Positions 35,569-44,044 of a stretch of DNA of 64,000 nt are shown here, piece by piece. Origin of the DNA: Cyclobacteriaceae bacterium (GTDB taxonomy: Bacteria > Bacteroidota > Bacteroidia > Cytophagales > Cyclobacteriaceae). The position numbers were made by a program, and so were the translations under genes. Position 1 is the stretch's first letter. The number at the start of each line of letters is the position of its first letter. The notes below the pieces were generated by a model. The model did no database searches. It saw only the letters and a program-made list of their open reading frames with translations, and was not told the DNA's origin. Location of the stretch: the NCBI GenBank assembly GCA_016786585.1, contig JAEUUI010000008.1, positions 124,001 through 188,000 of the forward strand. Reading direction: 5' to 3'.

Positions 35569-36063
35569 TTACTGTGTTTGCTGACGTTCTTTTTTGAAGA
35601 TAAATTTCTTAGGCTCATATTTCTTTGGAGCCCACAGGAATCCAAACGCTTCGCAACCTTCTTTGGTATGTTTGGCGTGGTGGATGTAGTGTGCATGAAT
35701 CATGCGTTGCAAATACATGCTTCTGTTTTTGGGTAGCCACCGGATGCGCTGATGAACGATAATATCGTGAAAGATCAGGTAGAAAATTCCGTAGCACAAA
35801 ATGCCAAGCCCTACGGAAAGACCGTATGGGCTGTAATGCACCAGGCTGAAGTAGTAAAACAAGCCAATAGAAGGAACGCTGAACACTACTGCGAATAAGT
35901 CATTCTTCTCGGTCACGTGATGGTGTACGGTGTGATGGGATTTATGCCAGATCCATAGAAATCCGTGCATTACATATTTGTGCGTAAACCAGGCGACAAA
36001 TTCCCAAAACAAAAATGTTCCAATCGTGATAGCTGAGCAAATAAGTATGGTCGTCCAATTCAT
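35569..36063 (-). CDS. crtZ: Beta-carotene hydroxylase (fatty acid hydroxylase superfamily)
   Basis: A 164-aa membrane di-iron enzyme with the four histidine clusters of CrtZ: HKYVMH, HKSHHTVHHH, HDIIVHQR and HYIHHAKH. It adds hydroxyl groups to the rings of beta-carotene to give zeaxanthin. The order crtI-crtB-idi-...-crtZ-cyclase means all enzymes from isopentenyl diphosphate isomer balance to zeaxanthin, except GGPP synthase, are encoded here. It overlaps the upstream SRPBCC gene by 4 nt. Confidence 0.93.
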   Translation of the reverse strand: MNWTTILICSAITIGTFLFWEFVAWFTHKYVMHGFLWIWHKSHHTVHHHVTEKNDLFAVVFSVPSIGLFYYFSLVHYSPYGLSVGLGILCYGIFYLIFHDIIVHQRIRWLPKNRSMYLQRMIHAHYIHHAKHTKEGCEAFGFLWAPKKYEPKKFIFKKERQQTQ

Positions 36064-36533
36064 GCTTTCGTACGTTTTTCAAAATATTTCGCTAACACTT
36101 CGTAACGATGATTAAAAATAGCGTTTACATCACGTTTCACAAACAACCAGTGGGCGAGCGTGCCGATCGGTCCGAGCGGAATCCCGTAGGTAACTTCATC
36201 GGTCATTTCAACACCACCTTCAACTTCTTTAAAACTGTGCTGATGATGCCAGATAGCAAAAGGCCCCACACGCTGATCGTCAACAAAATAATCAGGTTCC
36301 TGAACGTAGGTGATTTCGGTAACCCATGTTACCGAAAAGAGCGGAAGTGCTTTAACCTTATATCGGATGATTTGTCCGGGATAGGCCTTATCACCACCGG
36401 AGATGTGCAAAATTCTGAAGTTCATTTTCGCAGGTGTGATCTTCGAGAGATTCTTCGGTGTCGAGAAAAACTCCCAAGCTTCCTGTTGCGAAATGGGAAG
36501 AACCTGTGTTCGTTTAATGTGATAAATTTTCAT
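36060..36533 (-). CDS. SRPBCC family protein
   Basis: A 157-aa single-domain START/Bet v1-like protein, beginning YHIKRTQVLPISQQEAWEFF and containing the usual LSKITPAKMNF and the terminal GTLAHWLFVKRDVNAIFNHR. The fold forms a large hydrophobic pocket. Placed between photolyase and crtZ with 4-nt overlaps on both sides, it is likely a carotenoid or lipid binding protein, or a cyclase-like accessory protein; this is inference from context. Confidence 0.85.
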   Translation of the reverse strand: MKIYHIKRTQVLPISQQEAWEFFSTPKNLSKITPAKMNFRILHISGGDKAYPGQIIRYKVKALPLFSVTWVTEITYVQEPDYFVDDQRVGPFAIWHHQHSFKEVEGGVEMTDEVTYGIPLGPIGTLAHWLFVKRDVNAIFNHRYEVLAKYFEKRTKA

Positions 36534-37837
36534 GATTTAAGTGCCTTCTGATAAACATCCAGTACACGCTTTCGCGCGAATTCGTGTTGCACAATCGGCT
36601 TCGGGTAAGCTGTTGTGTTTAATTCCGGAACCCATTTTTTGACGTATTTAAGTTCAGGATCAAATTTTTCGGTCTGCAGATACGGATTGAAAACCCTGAA
36701 ATAGGGGGCAGCATCACATCCTGATCCGGCAGCCCACTGCCAGCCTCCATTGTTGGCTGCCAGGTCGTAGTCTAAAAGCTTTTTAGCAAAGTATGCTTCA
36801 CCCCAACGCCAATCGACCAGTAAATGTTTGGTGAGAAAGCTTGCTGTGATCATGCGTACACGGTTGTGCATGAATCCCGTTTCGTTGAGTTCGCGCATGC
36901 CGGCATCTACGATCGGGTATCCGGTTTGACCGTTACACCACGCGGCAAACTCCTGTTCATTGTTTCTCCACTTGATCTGATCATACTGGGGCTTGAAAGC
37001 CTTTTCAACTTTCGGAAAATGCCACAAAATCATGTGGTAGAAATCACGCCAGATCAATTCGTTCAGCCACGTTTCATTTTTCTTTAAGGCAATCTGAACG
37101 AGCTTTCGGATGCTCACAGTTCCAAAGCGCAGGTGTACACTTAATTTTGTGGTTCCGGCTACAGCCGGAAAGTCACGTGTTTCGTGATAATGTTCAACAA
37201 TCGATTGCCTGATTGAACGTTCCGGAAATTTTGCACCTGTTTTTTGAAAGCCAATGTCCTTCAGCGAAGGGAAGGGAAGCGGTTTAACTTTTTTTAGGGC
37301 GGTCAGATATCTTTCAACCGGGTAGCTTTTGTAATAGAATGCTTCCAGTTTCGCTTTCCATTTTTTGCTGTACGGGGTGAAAACCGTGTAGGGGCTTTCA
37401 TCGTCCTTAACTACTTCGCTCTTTTCGAATATAACCTGATCCTTGTACGTCTTTAGTACCGATCCCTTTGTGCTTAGAATATCTGAAATATGTTCATCAC
37501 GCCTGCGGGCATAGGGTTCGTAATCGCGGTTGGTGTACACGACTTTTGGCTTGACTTGCCCGAAAAATTCCTCGGGAGTACCATGATACACAAGTAGTGA
37601 ACTTCCGGATTCTTCAAGCTGATTTTTTAGCGTAAGCAGGGTTTCATGGATAAACTCAACGCGTTTGTCGGCTTTGTCTTCGAGCTTATCGAGGATGAGC
37701 GTGTCAAATATAAAAATTGGAAGTACGGTATCGTTTTCTTTGAGTGCGCGGTATAAGGCAGCATTATCGGAAAGCCGCAAATCTCTGCGAAACCAGAACA
37801 CGGCTGTATCTGAATCGATGAGCTTGGTTAAGTCCAT
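36530..37837 (-). CDS. phr: Deoxyribodipyrimidine photolyase (cryptochrome/photolyase family)
   Basis: A 435-aa class I-type photolyase from the ATG at 37837, whose bases overlap the idi stop codon (TGATG). The N-terminal antenna domain starts AVFWFRRDLRLSDNAAL. The C-terminal FAD domain has LNELIWRDFYHMILW, TGYPIVDAGMREL, MHNRVRMITASFL and the flavin-contacting DYDLAANNGGWQWAAGSG. It repairs UV-made pyrimidine dimers using blue light. Sitting inside the carotenoid operon, it is co-induced with photoprotective pigment. A cryptochrome signalling role cannot be excluded. Confidence 0.94.
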   Translation of the reverse strand: MDLTKLIDSDTAVFWFRRDLRLSDNAALYRALKENDTVLPIFIFDTLILDKLEDKADKRVEFIHETLLTLKNQLEESGSSLLVYHGTPEEFFGQVKPKVVYTNRDYEPYARRRDEHISDILSTKGSVLKTYKDQVIFEKSEVVKDDESPYTVFTPYSKKWKAKLEAFYYKSYPVERYLTALKKVKPLPFPSLKDIGFQKTGAKFPERSIRQSIVEHYHETRDFPAVAGTTKLSVHLRFGTVSIRKLVQIALKKNETWLNELIWRDFYHMILWHFPKVEKAFKPQYDQIKWRNNEQEFAAWCNGQTGYPIVDAGMRELNETGFMHNRVRMITASFLTKHLLVDWRWGEAYFAKKLLDYDLAANNGGWQWAAGSGCDAAPYFRVFNPYLQTEKFDPELKYVKKWVPELNTTAYPKPIVQHEFARKRVLDVYQKALKS

Positions 37838-38358
37838 CACGCAGGCACAAATTCTAAAAATGCCGGATGATTGATAATCTCTTTAAACCAGAAGGTGTAC
37901 TGATCCGGCTGCCGGACTACATCCCTGCGAAGGTCGGACAGTGAAACGAATTTCCATTCGGAAACTTCATGCTCGTCTACAACGGGAGTTTGATCACACG
38001 TGCCGGTAAATACGTAGTCCATCTCATGCTCAATCAAGTTGTTGTCGAGCGGAGCGCGGTATTTAAATTTGTACAGGAAGTTGGTCTCGCATGTTAACCC
38101 CATCTCTTCTTTCAGTCTGCGCTGAACAGCATCAATCATTCGCTCGTTGGGCATCGGGTGACTGCAACAGGTGTTTGTCCACAAACCTGCGCTGTGATAT
38201 TTTCCGGCCGCACGTTTCTGCAGAAGCAAATCGCCCGCGGAGTTAAAGATCAGCACAGAGAATGCACGATGAAGCATGGCTTTTTCGTGCGCCTCCAGTT
38301 TATCGAGATAGCCGATTTCATTATCATTTTCATCTACCAGCACCACCAGGTTTCTCAT
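37837..38358 (-). CDS. idi: Isopentenyl-diphosphate delta-isomerase, type I
   Basis: A 173-aa Nudix-fold enzyme with the type I Idi signatures TNTCCSHP (catalytic Cys) and the Nudix-like RRLKEEMGLTCE, plus DNLIEHEMDYVF for metal binding. It interconverts IPP and DMAPP in the cytoplasm, feeding C40 carotenoid synthesis. Both ends overlap neighbours (crtB stop by 4 nt; photolyase start by 1 nt), so it is part of one tightly coupled message. Length is normal. Confidence 0.95.
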   Translation of the reverse strand: MRNLVVLVDENDNEIGYLDKLEAHEKAMLHRAFSVLIFNSAGDLLLQKRAAGKYHSAGLWTNTCCSHPMPNERMIDAVQRRLKEEMGLTCETNFLYKFKYRAPLDNNLIEHEMDYVFTGTCDQTPVVDEHEVSEWKFVSLSDLRRDVVRQPDQYTFWFKEIINHPAFLEFVPA

Positions 38359-39191
38359 AACATATTCAGCTGATGTTTGAAATACGAATAGGCAAGCAGA
38401 CGGGCTTTGTCGTGATTGGCAATTCTAACACGGCTTTCAAGGATGTCTTGCGGACGGGTATTTTTTATCTTCTTAAACAGTGCGAGATAGTATACGTACG
38501 CCACATACACGCCAAAACGCGAAGAGCGTGGCAACCGGATGATTCCTTCGTAGCCGTGATGAAAATCTTTTGCGATACTTTCTTCGATCGTACGTTTGGT
38601 TTCGTCATTAAAGTTGTTCAGGTCAACTTCCGGAAAATATGTGCGGCCCATGCCGACATAGTCTGCGCGCAGATCGCGCAAAAAATTAATTTTTTGAAAT
38701 GCCGAGCCCAGGCTCATGGCATACGGTTTCAGTTGATTGTATAAATCATCCTGACCATTGCAGAAAACACGCAGGCACATCAGGCCGACTACTTCCGCAG
38801 AGCCCAAAATGTATTCTTTAATTCCTTCTGGTGAATAAGTTTTCTTCTGCAGATCCATTTCCATGCTTTTCAGGAACGATGTGATCAGTTCACGATCAAT
38901 CTTGTAATGATTAACCGTAGTCTGGAAGCTGTTCAGGATCGGATTGGTACTGATCGTATCGTCAATTGCGCGATAGGTGTCTTCCTTAAACTTTTCGAGC
39001 AGTTGCTCCTTGTTATAATCATGAAACGTATCAACGATCTCATCCGCAAAGCGAACAAACCCGTAAATGGCGTAAATCGGGTCACGCAGTTCTTTGCCCA
39101 GGCACCGGATACCCAGCGAAAAGGATGTGCTGTAGGTTTTGGTGGTAAGCCTGCTGCATTTGATAGAAACCTGATCGTACAATTCTTTCAT
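38355..39191 (-). CDS. crtB: Phytoene synthase
   Basis: A 278-aa head-to-head prenyl synthase from MKELYDQVSIKCS at 39191, 10 nt after crtI; an upstream in-frame start at 39260 would run inside crtI. The two aspartate-rich motifs are visible as FVRFADEIVDTFHD and NFLRDLRADYVGMGRTYFP. It joins two geranylgeranyl diphosphates to phytoene. Squalene synthase is the alternative in this family, but neighbouring crtI decides for phytoene. Confidence 0.94.
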   Translation of the reverse strand: MKELYDQVSIKCSRLTTKTYSTSFSLGIRCLGKELRDPIYAIYGFVRFADEIVDTFHDYNKEQLLEKFKEDTYRAIDDTISTNPILNSFQTTVNHYKIDRELITSFLKSMEMDLQKKTYSPEGIKEYILGSAEVVGLMCLRVFCNGQDDLYNQLKPYAMSLGSAFQKINFLRDLRADYVGMGRTYFPEVDLNNFNDETKRTIEESIAKDFHHGYEGIIRLPRSSRFGVYVAYVYYLALFKKIKNTRPQDILESRVRIANHDKARLLAYSYFKHQLNML

Positions 39192-39201
39192 TCTACTCAA
39201 T

Positions 39202-40695
39202 TTACGCGAATTCCCGCTTTCTGGATTTCTTGTGCTCGCTGATAACGTGTTGTGCCACAACCTGCCCGGAAATCAGGGAAGGGGGAACGCCCGGCCCGGG
39301 TACGGTTAACTGGCCTGTGTAAAACAGGTTCTTCACTTTCTTATTAACAATGGAAGGCTTCAGGTTGGCAGTCTGCATGAGCGTGTTTGCCAGGCCGTAC
39401 GCGTTTCCTTTAAAGGCGTTGTAATCGTTGATGAAGTTCGTTGGACCGTACTTCCTGCAATAAACAATATGATCTTTTATCGATTCGCCTGTTAATGCCT
39501 CAATCCGGGTGAGAATGTGATCAAGAAATTTTCGATGGATTCCTTCTGTGTCGATAAGCCCGGGAGCTGACGGCATCAAAATAAAAAGATTCTCGTGACC
39601 TTCAGGCGCTACGGTAGCGTCTGTTTTTGACGGACATGAAACATAGAACAGCGGCTTTTCAGGCCATGCCGGGTTTTCATAAATCTGGTCAGCGTGCTTA
39701 TTAAAATCGGCATCAAAGAATAAGTTGTGATGCTGGAGTTTGGTAAGTTTTTTATTCAACCCCACGTAATAAATCAGTGACGAAGGGGCGAGTTTGCGCG
39801 CATCCCAGTAATCTTCATCGTATTTCCTGTGCTTCGCAGGTAACAGGTGTTGCTCTACATGGTGATAGTCGGCACCGGCCACGATGTAATCGTAATTTTC
39901 TTCCGAACCATTCACCATCAGTCCGTCAGCCTGCTTGTCGCGAACAATAATTTTTTCAACCGTGCTGTTGAATCTGAACTTAACTCCGAGCGATTCCGCC
40001 AGCGATACCATGCCCTCAATAATTTTGAACATCCCGCCCTTGGGATACCATGTGCCGAGGCTCATGTCAGCATAATTCATTAGGCTATAGAGGGCAGGTG
40101 TGTTTTGAGGGGATGCACCGAGAAACAATACCGGGAACTCCAGTAATTGTATGAGCCGCTGATCTTTGAAGTACTTTCGAACGTATGCCGACATCGATTG
40201 AAAAACATGCAGCCTGAGCATTCCTTTTAGCAGCCCCGCGTCAAGGAGTTCTGTTACAGACAAGCCTGGCTTGTAAACAAGCTTCTGCATGCCGATCTCA
40301 TATTTATACTGGCCTTCGTTGAGAAACTTCAGGAGATTTACACTGCTACCCGGCTCAATGCGGTCAAAGAACTCGCACAGTGCAGGTACACCTGCCGGCA
40401 CATCCAAAACATCATCTTTCGAAAAGAAAACCCGGTACGATGGGTCGAGGCGAACGAGTGAATAATAGTCGGAAGCTTTCTTGTTAAAGGCATTGAAAAA
40501 CGATTCAAAAACATCCGGCATCCAGTACCAGCTCGGCCCCATGTCGAACATGAACCCGTCCGTTTCAAATTTCCGCGCGCGCCCTCCCGGAGAGGTGTTT
40601 TTTTCAAGCACGGTAACATCGTAACCTTCCCGCGCGAGCGTGCATGCAGCTGCCAGCCCTGAAAATCCTGATCCGATAACGGCTACTTTCGTCAT
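39202..40695 (-). CDS. crtI: Phytoene desaturase (carotene desaturase)
   Basis: A 497-aa FAD enzyme opening with the dinucleotide-binding motif VIGSGFSGLAAACTLAREG and ending with the CrtI signature LFYTGQLTVPGPGVPPSLISG. It performs the stepwise desaturation of phytoene to lycopene at the membrane. It is the second gene of the operon, 16 nt after the ECF sigma factor gene, whose promoter probably serves the whole cluster. The length and both signatures are normal. Confidence 0.95.
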   Translation of the reverse strand: MTKVAVIGSGFSGLAAACTLAREGYDVTVLEKNTSPGGRARKFETDGFMFDMGPSWYWMPDVFESFFNAFNKKASDYYSLVRLDPSYRVFFSKDDVLDVPAGVPALCEFFDRIEPGSSVNLLKFLNEGQYKYEIGMQKLVYKPGLSVTELLDAGLLKGMLRLHVFQSMSAYVRKYFKDQRLIQLLEFPVLFLGASPQNTPALYSLMNYADMSLGTWYPKGGMFKIIEGMVSLAESLGVKFRFNSTVEKIIVRDKQADGLMVNGSEENYDYIVAGADYHHVEQHLLPAKHRKYDEDYWDARKLAPSSLIYYVGLNKKLTKLQHHNLFFDADFNKHADQIYENPAWPEKPLFYVSCPSKTDATVAPEGHENLFILMPSAPGLIDTEGIHRKFLDHILTRIEALTGESIKDHIVYCRKYGPTNFINDYNAFKGNAYGLANTLMQTANLKPSIVNKKVKNLFYTGQLTVPGPGVPPSLISGQVVAQHVISEHKKSRKREFA

Positions 40696-40711
40696 TCAGT
40701 TTTTAAGATAC

Positions 40712-41212
40712 TTAATATCCGGTCAACCTTTTCTGAATTTCCTTTCGTGCATGAAAAATGCGATTTTTTACCGTCCCGATCGGCAGGTCAAGCTGTTTTG
40801 CGATTTCGTGATATTTATATCCGTTGGTGTGGAGCATAAATGGTTCGCGAAGATCATCCTCAACCGCATTAATGTGCTTTAGAATATCGTTGTATTCATA
40901 TGAGCCATCAGGCTTGTTAAACGTATAGCGGTCTTCCACATTCAGGAAGAATAATTCTTTTGTGTCATCCGTTGCAGTCCGCGCGCGCTTTTGTCTGCGA
41001 TACATGTTAATGAATGTATTTCGCATAATGGTAAACAGCCAGCCTTTCAGGTTGGTGTTTTCCCGGAAGGTGTCGCGGCAAGCGAATGCCTTCAGCAGGG
41101 TTTCCTGAACCAGATCGTCCGATTCATCGCGGTTATTGGTGAATCTGCGGGTAAACGACTGCAGGGTTGGTGTCAGACCGGAAAGCTGGTGGGTAAATTC
41201 GATCGCTGTCAT
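40712..41212 (-). CDS. ECF-type RNA polymerase sigma factor heading the carotenoid operon
   Basis: A 166-aa sigma-70-family protein with region 2 (ESDDLVQETLLKAFACRDTF, then LKGWLFTIMRNTFIN) and region 4 (YKYHEIAKQLDLPIGTVKNR). No anti-sigma gene is next to it, unlike most ECF systems, which points to control at the level of transcription. Its start codon lies just after a 10+16+10 inverted repeat and a TAGATTTG -7 box, and carH lies 108 bp upstream. A cascade in which CarH controls this sigma factor and the sigma factor boosts light-response genes is inferred. Confidence 0.9.
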   Translation of the reverse strand: MTAIEFTHQLSGLTPTLQSFTRRFTNNRDESDDLVQETLLKAFACRDTFRENTNLKGWLFTIMRNTFINMYRRQKRARTATDDTKELFFLNVEDRYTFNKPDGSYEYNDILKHINAVEDDLREPFMLHTNGYKYHEIAKQLDLPIGTVKNRIFHARKEIQKRLTGY

Positions 41213-41219
41213 ACGGTGG

Positions 41220-41255
41220 TTTTGTTTAACAAATCTACGAAAACATTAAACAAAA
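41220..41255 (-). promoter_or_regulatory. Candidate CarH operator over the sigma-factor/crt promoter
   Basis: TTTTGTTTAA at 41220-41229 and TTAAACAAAA at 41246-41255 form a perfect inverted repeat with a 16-nt spacer. A -7 box TAGATTTG (minus strand, 41237-41230) lies inside the spacer, so a protein bound to the arms would block the promoter. No TTG stands 17-23 nt upstream of the box. The position between carH and the operon makes CarH the likely binder. Confidence 0.6.
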
Positions 41256-41320
41256 TAAAGGCCAGAGTCTTTTTTAGCTTTATTTTGGGTGTGGAATGCC
41301 ATATTTAGGGAGTGAGAGGT

Positions 41321-42196
41321 TTAGAGCTTGGAAATCAGCTCTTTGAAGGCCATTGCGTTCCGGAAAGTTTGGACGTTCGCAGGCAGCTTACCTGTCAATT
41401 CGGCTGCCTGAAGGCCTGTCAGCAATATCTTCTTGTCGGGAAACTGCTCTGACAACTGTGACAAATATGCAGTTATGCCCTTGGGCATTGTGGTAGTAAC
41501 TGACGTTACCAGGGTTTGTGGTTGATGCGTTTGTACTACGCTTATCAGGTCGTTATGGGGAACATTCTGGCCCAGATAGTACACCTTAAAGCCCGCTTGT
41601 TTCGCCAGGTAGCAATCGAACAATAAGCCCATTTCGTGCATCTCACGCTCCGGCAGAAACAATAGCATTTTTTTCTTGCTGTTAGGAAGATGCGGGAGTG
41701 CATCAATGGCTGAAATGATCTTCTGGCGTATGAGGTTGGAAATAAAATGTTCCTGTGCCGGGTTGATGTTCTCTGTCTGCCAGAGGATGCCGATTTTTTC
41801 GAGGAACGGGTAAACCGCTTCCGTAACGGTTCGTTCGAATCCAAACTTCCTGACCAGGTCGGCAATAAGCTTGTCGAACTGTTCTTCATTCAAATCAACC
41901 ATCGCCACCACAAGCTGTTCGATGTAGGCCGAGGCTGAAGTTTGTGATGCCGTGACATCAAGAACATTCCGGCTGATTTCATCGGACGACATACCCGCGA
42001 TACGCGAGATTTTTACACCGTGATTATTCAGCAGCGAAACGTTAATAATCTTTTTCAGGTCGTCATCCGAGTAGAACCGGATGTTGGTAGCCGTGCGGGC
42101 AGGGTGGATGAGGTTGTGACGTTTCTCCCAAATCCGGATAGTATGAGCCTTTATGCCCGAAAGTTTTTCCAGTTCCTTGATGGAGTACGTGCCCAC
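41321..42196 (-). CDS. carH: CarH-type MerR regulator with cobalamin-binding photoreceptor domain
   Basis: A 291-aa protein from GTG at 42196. Residues 1-75 are a MerR helix-turn-helix (YSIKELEKLSGIKAHTIRIW). The C-terminal half has the cobalamin photoreceptor marks: Trp139-x9-Glu149-His150 in the helical cap, and ExHxxG (Glu185, His187, Gly190) where His187 should ligate cobalt. In known CarH proteins, adenosylcobalamin drives a DNA-bound tetramer that represses carotenoid genes, and light breaks the Co-C bond and releases it. The residue after Trp139 is Gln140, where Thermus CarH has a histidine used in the light-state adduct. It lies directly upstream of the crt operon. Confidence 0.92.
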   Translation of the reverse strand: MGTYSIKELEKLSGIKAHTIRIWEKRHNLIHPARTATNIRFYSDDDLKKIINVSLLNNHGVKISRIAGMSSDEISRNVLDVTASQTSASAYIEQLVVAMVDLNEEQFDKLIADLVRKFGFERTVTEAVYPFLEKIGILWQTENINPAQEHFISNLIRQKIISAIDALPHLPNSKKKMLLFLPEREMHEMGLLFDCYLAKQAGFKVYYLGQNVPHNDLISVVQTHQPQTLVTSVTTTMPKGITAYLSQLSEQFPDKKILLTGLQAAELTGKLPANVQTFRNAMAFKELISKL

Positions 42197-42264
42197 GGTT
42201 TAGTTTTTCTGAAAAACACACAACTATCGGAATTGTTCAAAAAATTTACAAACTGTCCGGGTAT

Positions 42265-42294
42265 TTTGAGGCCCGTGATTTAACGTTACTTTTG
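42265..42294 (+). promoter_or_regulatory. Bacteroidota sigma-A promoter of the cytochrome bd operon
   Basis: TTTG at 42265-42268, an 18-nt spacer and TACTTTTG at 42287-42294, a full match to the phylum consensus. Transcription should start near 42300, 13 nt before the ATG at 42313. This rules out the in-frame TTG at 42292 as a start. Confidence 0.75.
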
Positions 42295-42312
42295 ATTTGG
42301 AGAAATGATTGT

Positions 42313-42624
42313 ATGACCGAACAGCATCAAAAGCACTGGCTTAAAGACTATAAAGGATATTGGATTGGCTACGTACTAATTGTTCTCCTGCAGGCTGTTG
42401 TCACTGATTTTCAAATGTGGAAGCCAAGTGTGATTTCATTTTTTGTTTTTCTGGGTTCTTTCTTTGTCATTAATATCGTGGTGGCTTTCCTGATTTTGTT
42501 GCTCACATGGCCGGCACGAAGAAACCTGGCATTCTCACGTTATATTAAAATACTGATCGCATTTTCGGCTGTGTATATTTTGAGTGAACTGATTGCCGCA
42601 ACCATCGTCTATTTTCAGGGCTAA
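42313..42624 (+). CDS. Small membrane protein upstream of cydAB
   Basis: A 103-aa protein with three hydrophobic segments (about residues 19-36, 42-66 and 79-98) and no recognised family. The ATG at 42313 is fixed by the promoter, whose -7 box covers an upstream TTG. It is the first gene of the unit with cydA and cydB (88 nt to cydA). It is too long for CydX; it might assist oxidase assembly, which is only context. Confidence 0.6.
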   Translation: MTEQHQKHWLKDYKGYWIGYVLIVLLQAVVTDFQMWKPSVISFFVFLGSFFVINIVVAFLILLLTWPARRNLAFSRYIKILIAFSAVYILSELIAATIVYFQG

Positions 42625-42712
42625 ACCAACGCCACACCGCTGATTTATCCGTGGAATTCTCCCGCTGGCAATTGTTCAGCCATTATATTTGTCAGTACCT
42701 CGTGCCGATTTT

Positions 42713-44044
42713 ATGGATGACTTTCTCGCTGCGCGTTCGCAGATGGCATTATCCCTGGGCTTTCATATCATTTATGCCTGTATCGGCATGGTTATGCCGT
42801 TTTTCATGGCAATTGCTCACTATAAATGGTTTAGAACAAATAACATTGTTTACCGGAACATCACCCGGGCATGGAGCAAAGGCGTAGCAATCTTTTTTGC
42901 GACCGGTGCCGTTTCCGGAACTGTGCTTTCTTTTGAACTGGGCTTGCTCTGGCCTGGATTTATGAAACATGCGGGGCCAATATTCGGCATGCCATTCTCG
43001 CTGGAGGGTACTGCCTTTTTTATTGAAGCGATCGCGTTGGGATTTTTCCTGTACGGTTGGGATAAGCTGAACAAATGGTTCCACTGGTTCACCGGTATTG
43101 TGGTTGGCGTAAGCGGACTGGCTTCCGGAATATTGGTTGTTTCCGCGAATGCGTGGATGAACAGTCCGGCCGGGTTCGATTATGTGAACGGTGAATACAT
43201 TAACATCGACCCCATTCAAGCCATGTTTAATGATGCCTGGTTTTCACAGGCGCTACACATGACACTTGCGGCATTTGCGGCCACCGGTTTTGCCGTGGCT
43301 GGCGTTCATGCGCTAATGATCCTGCGAAAAAAGAACGAGGTTTTTCACACCAAGGCATTCCGCATCGCGATTGTATTCGGTGCGATTGCAGCGCTGCTTC
43401 AACCGGTGAGTGGCGATATTTCAGCGAAAGACGTTACACAACGGCAGCCTGCGAAATTGGCGGCTATGGAAGCGTTATATAAAACTGAGAAAGCTGCGCC
43501 GCTGATCATCGGAGGTATTCCGGATGAAGAAACACAAACGGTCAACTACAAAATTGAACTTCCCGGAATGCTGAGTTTTCTTGCGCATGGTGATTTTACA
43601 CATGAAGTGACCGGGTTGGATCGGATTCCAAAAGAGAATCATCCACCGGTAGCCATCACGCACTTTGCTTTTCAGATCATGGTTGGGATTGGATCGTTTC
43701 TCGTACTGCTGGCATTGTTATACTTCATCTCACTAAAGAAAAGAAGCTGGTATGACCGTAAATGGTTTCTGAAACTTTTTGTGATGGCCATTCCGCTTGG
43801 CTTTATCGCAGTGGAAGCGGGGTGGGTGGTAACGGAAGTCGGCCGGCAGCCATGGATCATTTACAATGTTATGCGCACGGCTGATGCCGTTACGCCTATG
43901 CCGGGCATCGCATACTCGTTCTATATGTTTACCGCCATTTATCTGTCGCTCACGGCTGTCGTTATCTTCCTGTTAAGACGGCAAATTCAAATGGTGCCGG
44001 TATTGTACGATCGCAACGATTCCACCAACCCTCCCGCGCACTAA
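42713..44044 (+). CDS. cydA: Cytochrome bd-type ubiquinol/menaquinol oxidase subunit I
   Basis: A 443-aa polytopic protein from MDDFLAARSQMALSLGFHI, the usual start of the family (a TTG at 42689 adds eight residues). Conserved heme-ligand regions are seen: GFHIIYACIG, ALHMTLAAFAATGFAVAG and the quinol-site/periplasmic motif EVGRQPWIIYNVMRT. The Q-loop is short, as in the cyanide-insensitive or S-type branch. It oxidises quinol and reduces oxygen to water without pumping protons. The stop codon overlaps the cydB start (TAATG). Confidence 0.94.
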   Translation: MDDFLAARSQMALSLGFHIIYACIGMVMPFFMAIAHYKWFRTNNIVYRNITRAWSKGVAIFFATGAVSGTVLSFELGLLWPGFMKHAGPIFGMPFSLEGTAFFIEAIALGFFLYGWDKLNKWFHWFTGIVVGVSGLASGILVVSANAWMNSPAGFDYVNGEYINIDPIQAMFNDAWFSQALHMTLAAFAATGFAVAGVHALMILRKKNEVFHTKAFRIAIVFGAIAALLQPVSGDISAKDVTQRQPAKLAAMEALYKTEKAAPLIIGGIPDEETQTVNYKIELPGMLSFLAHGDFTHEVTGLDRIPKENHPPVAITHFAFQIMVGIGSFLVLLALLYFISLKKRSWYDRKWFLKLFVMAIPLGFIAVEAGWVVTEVGRQPWIIYNVMRTADAVTPMPGIAYSFYMFTAIYLSLTAVVIFLLRRQIQMVPVLYDRNDSTNPPAH

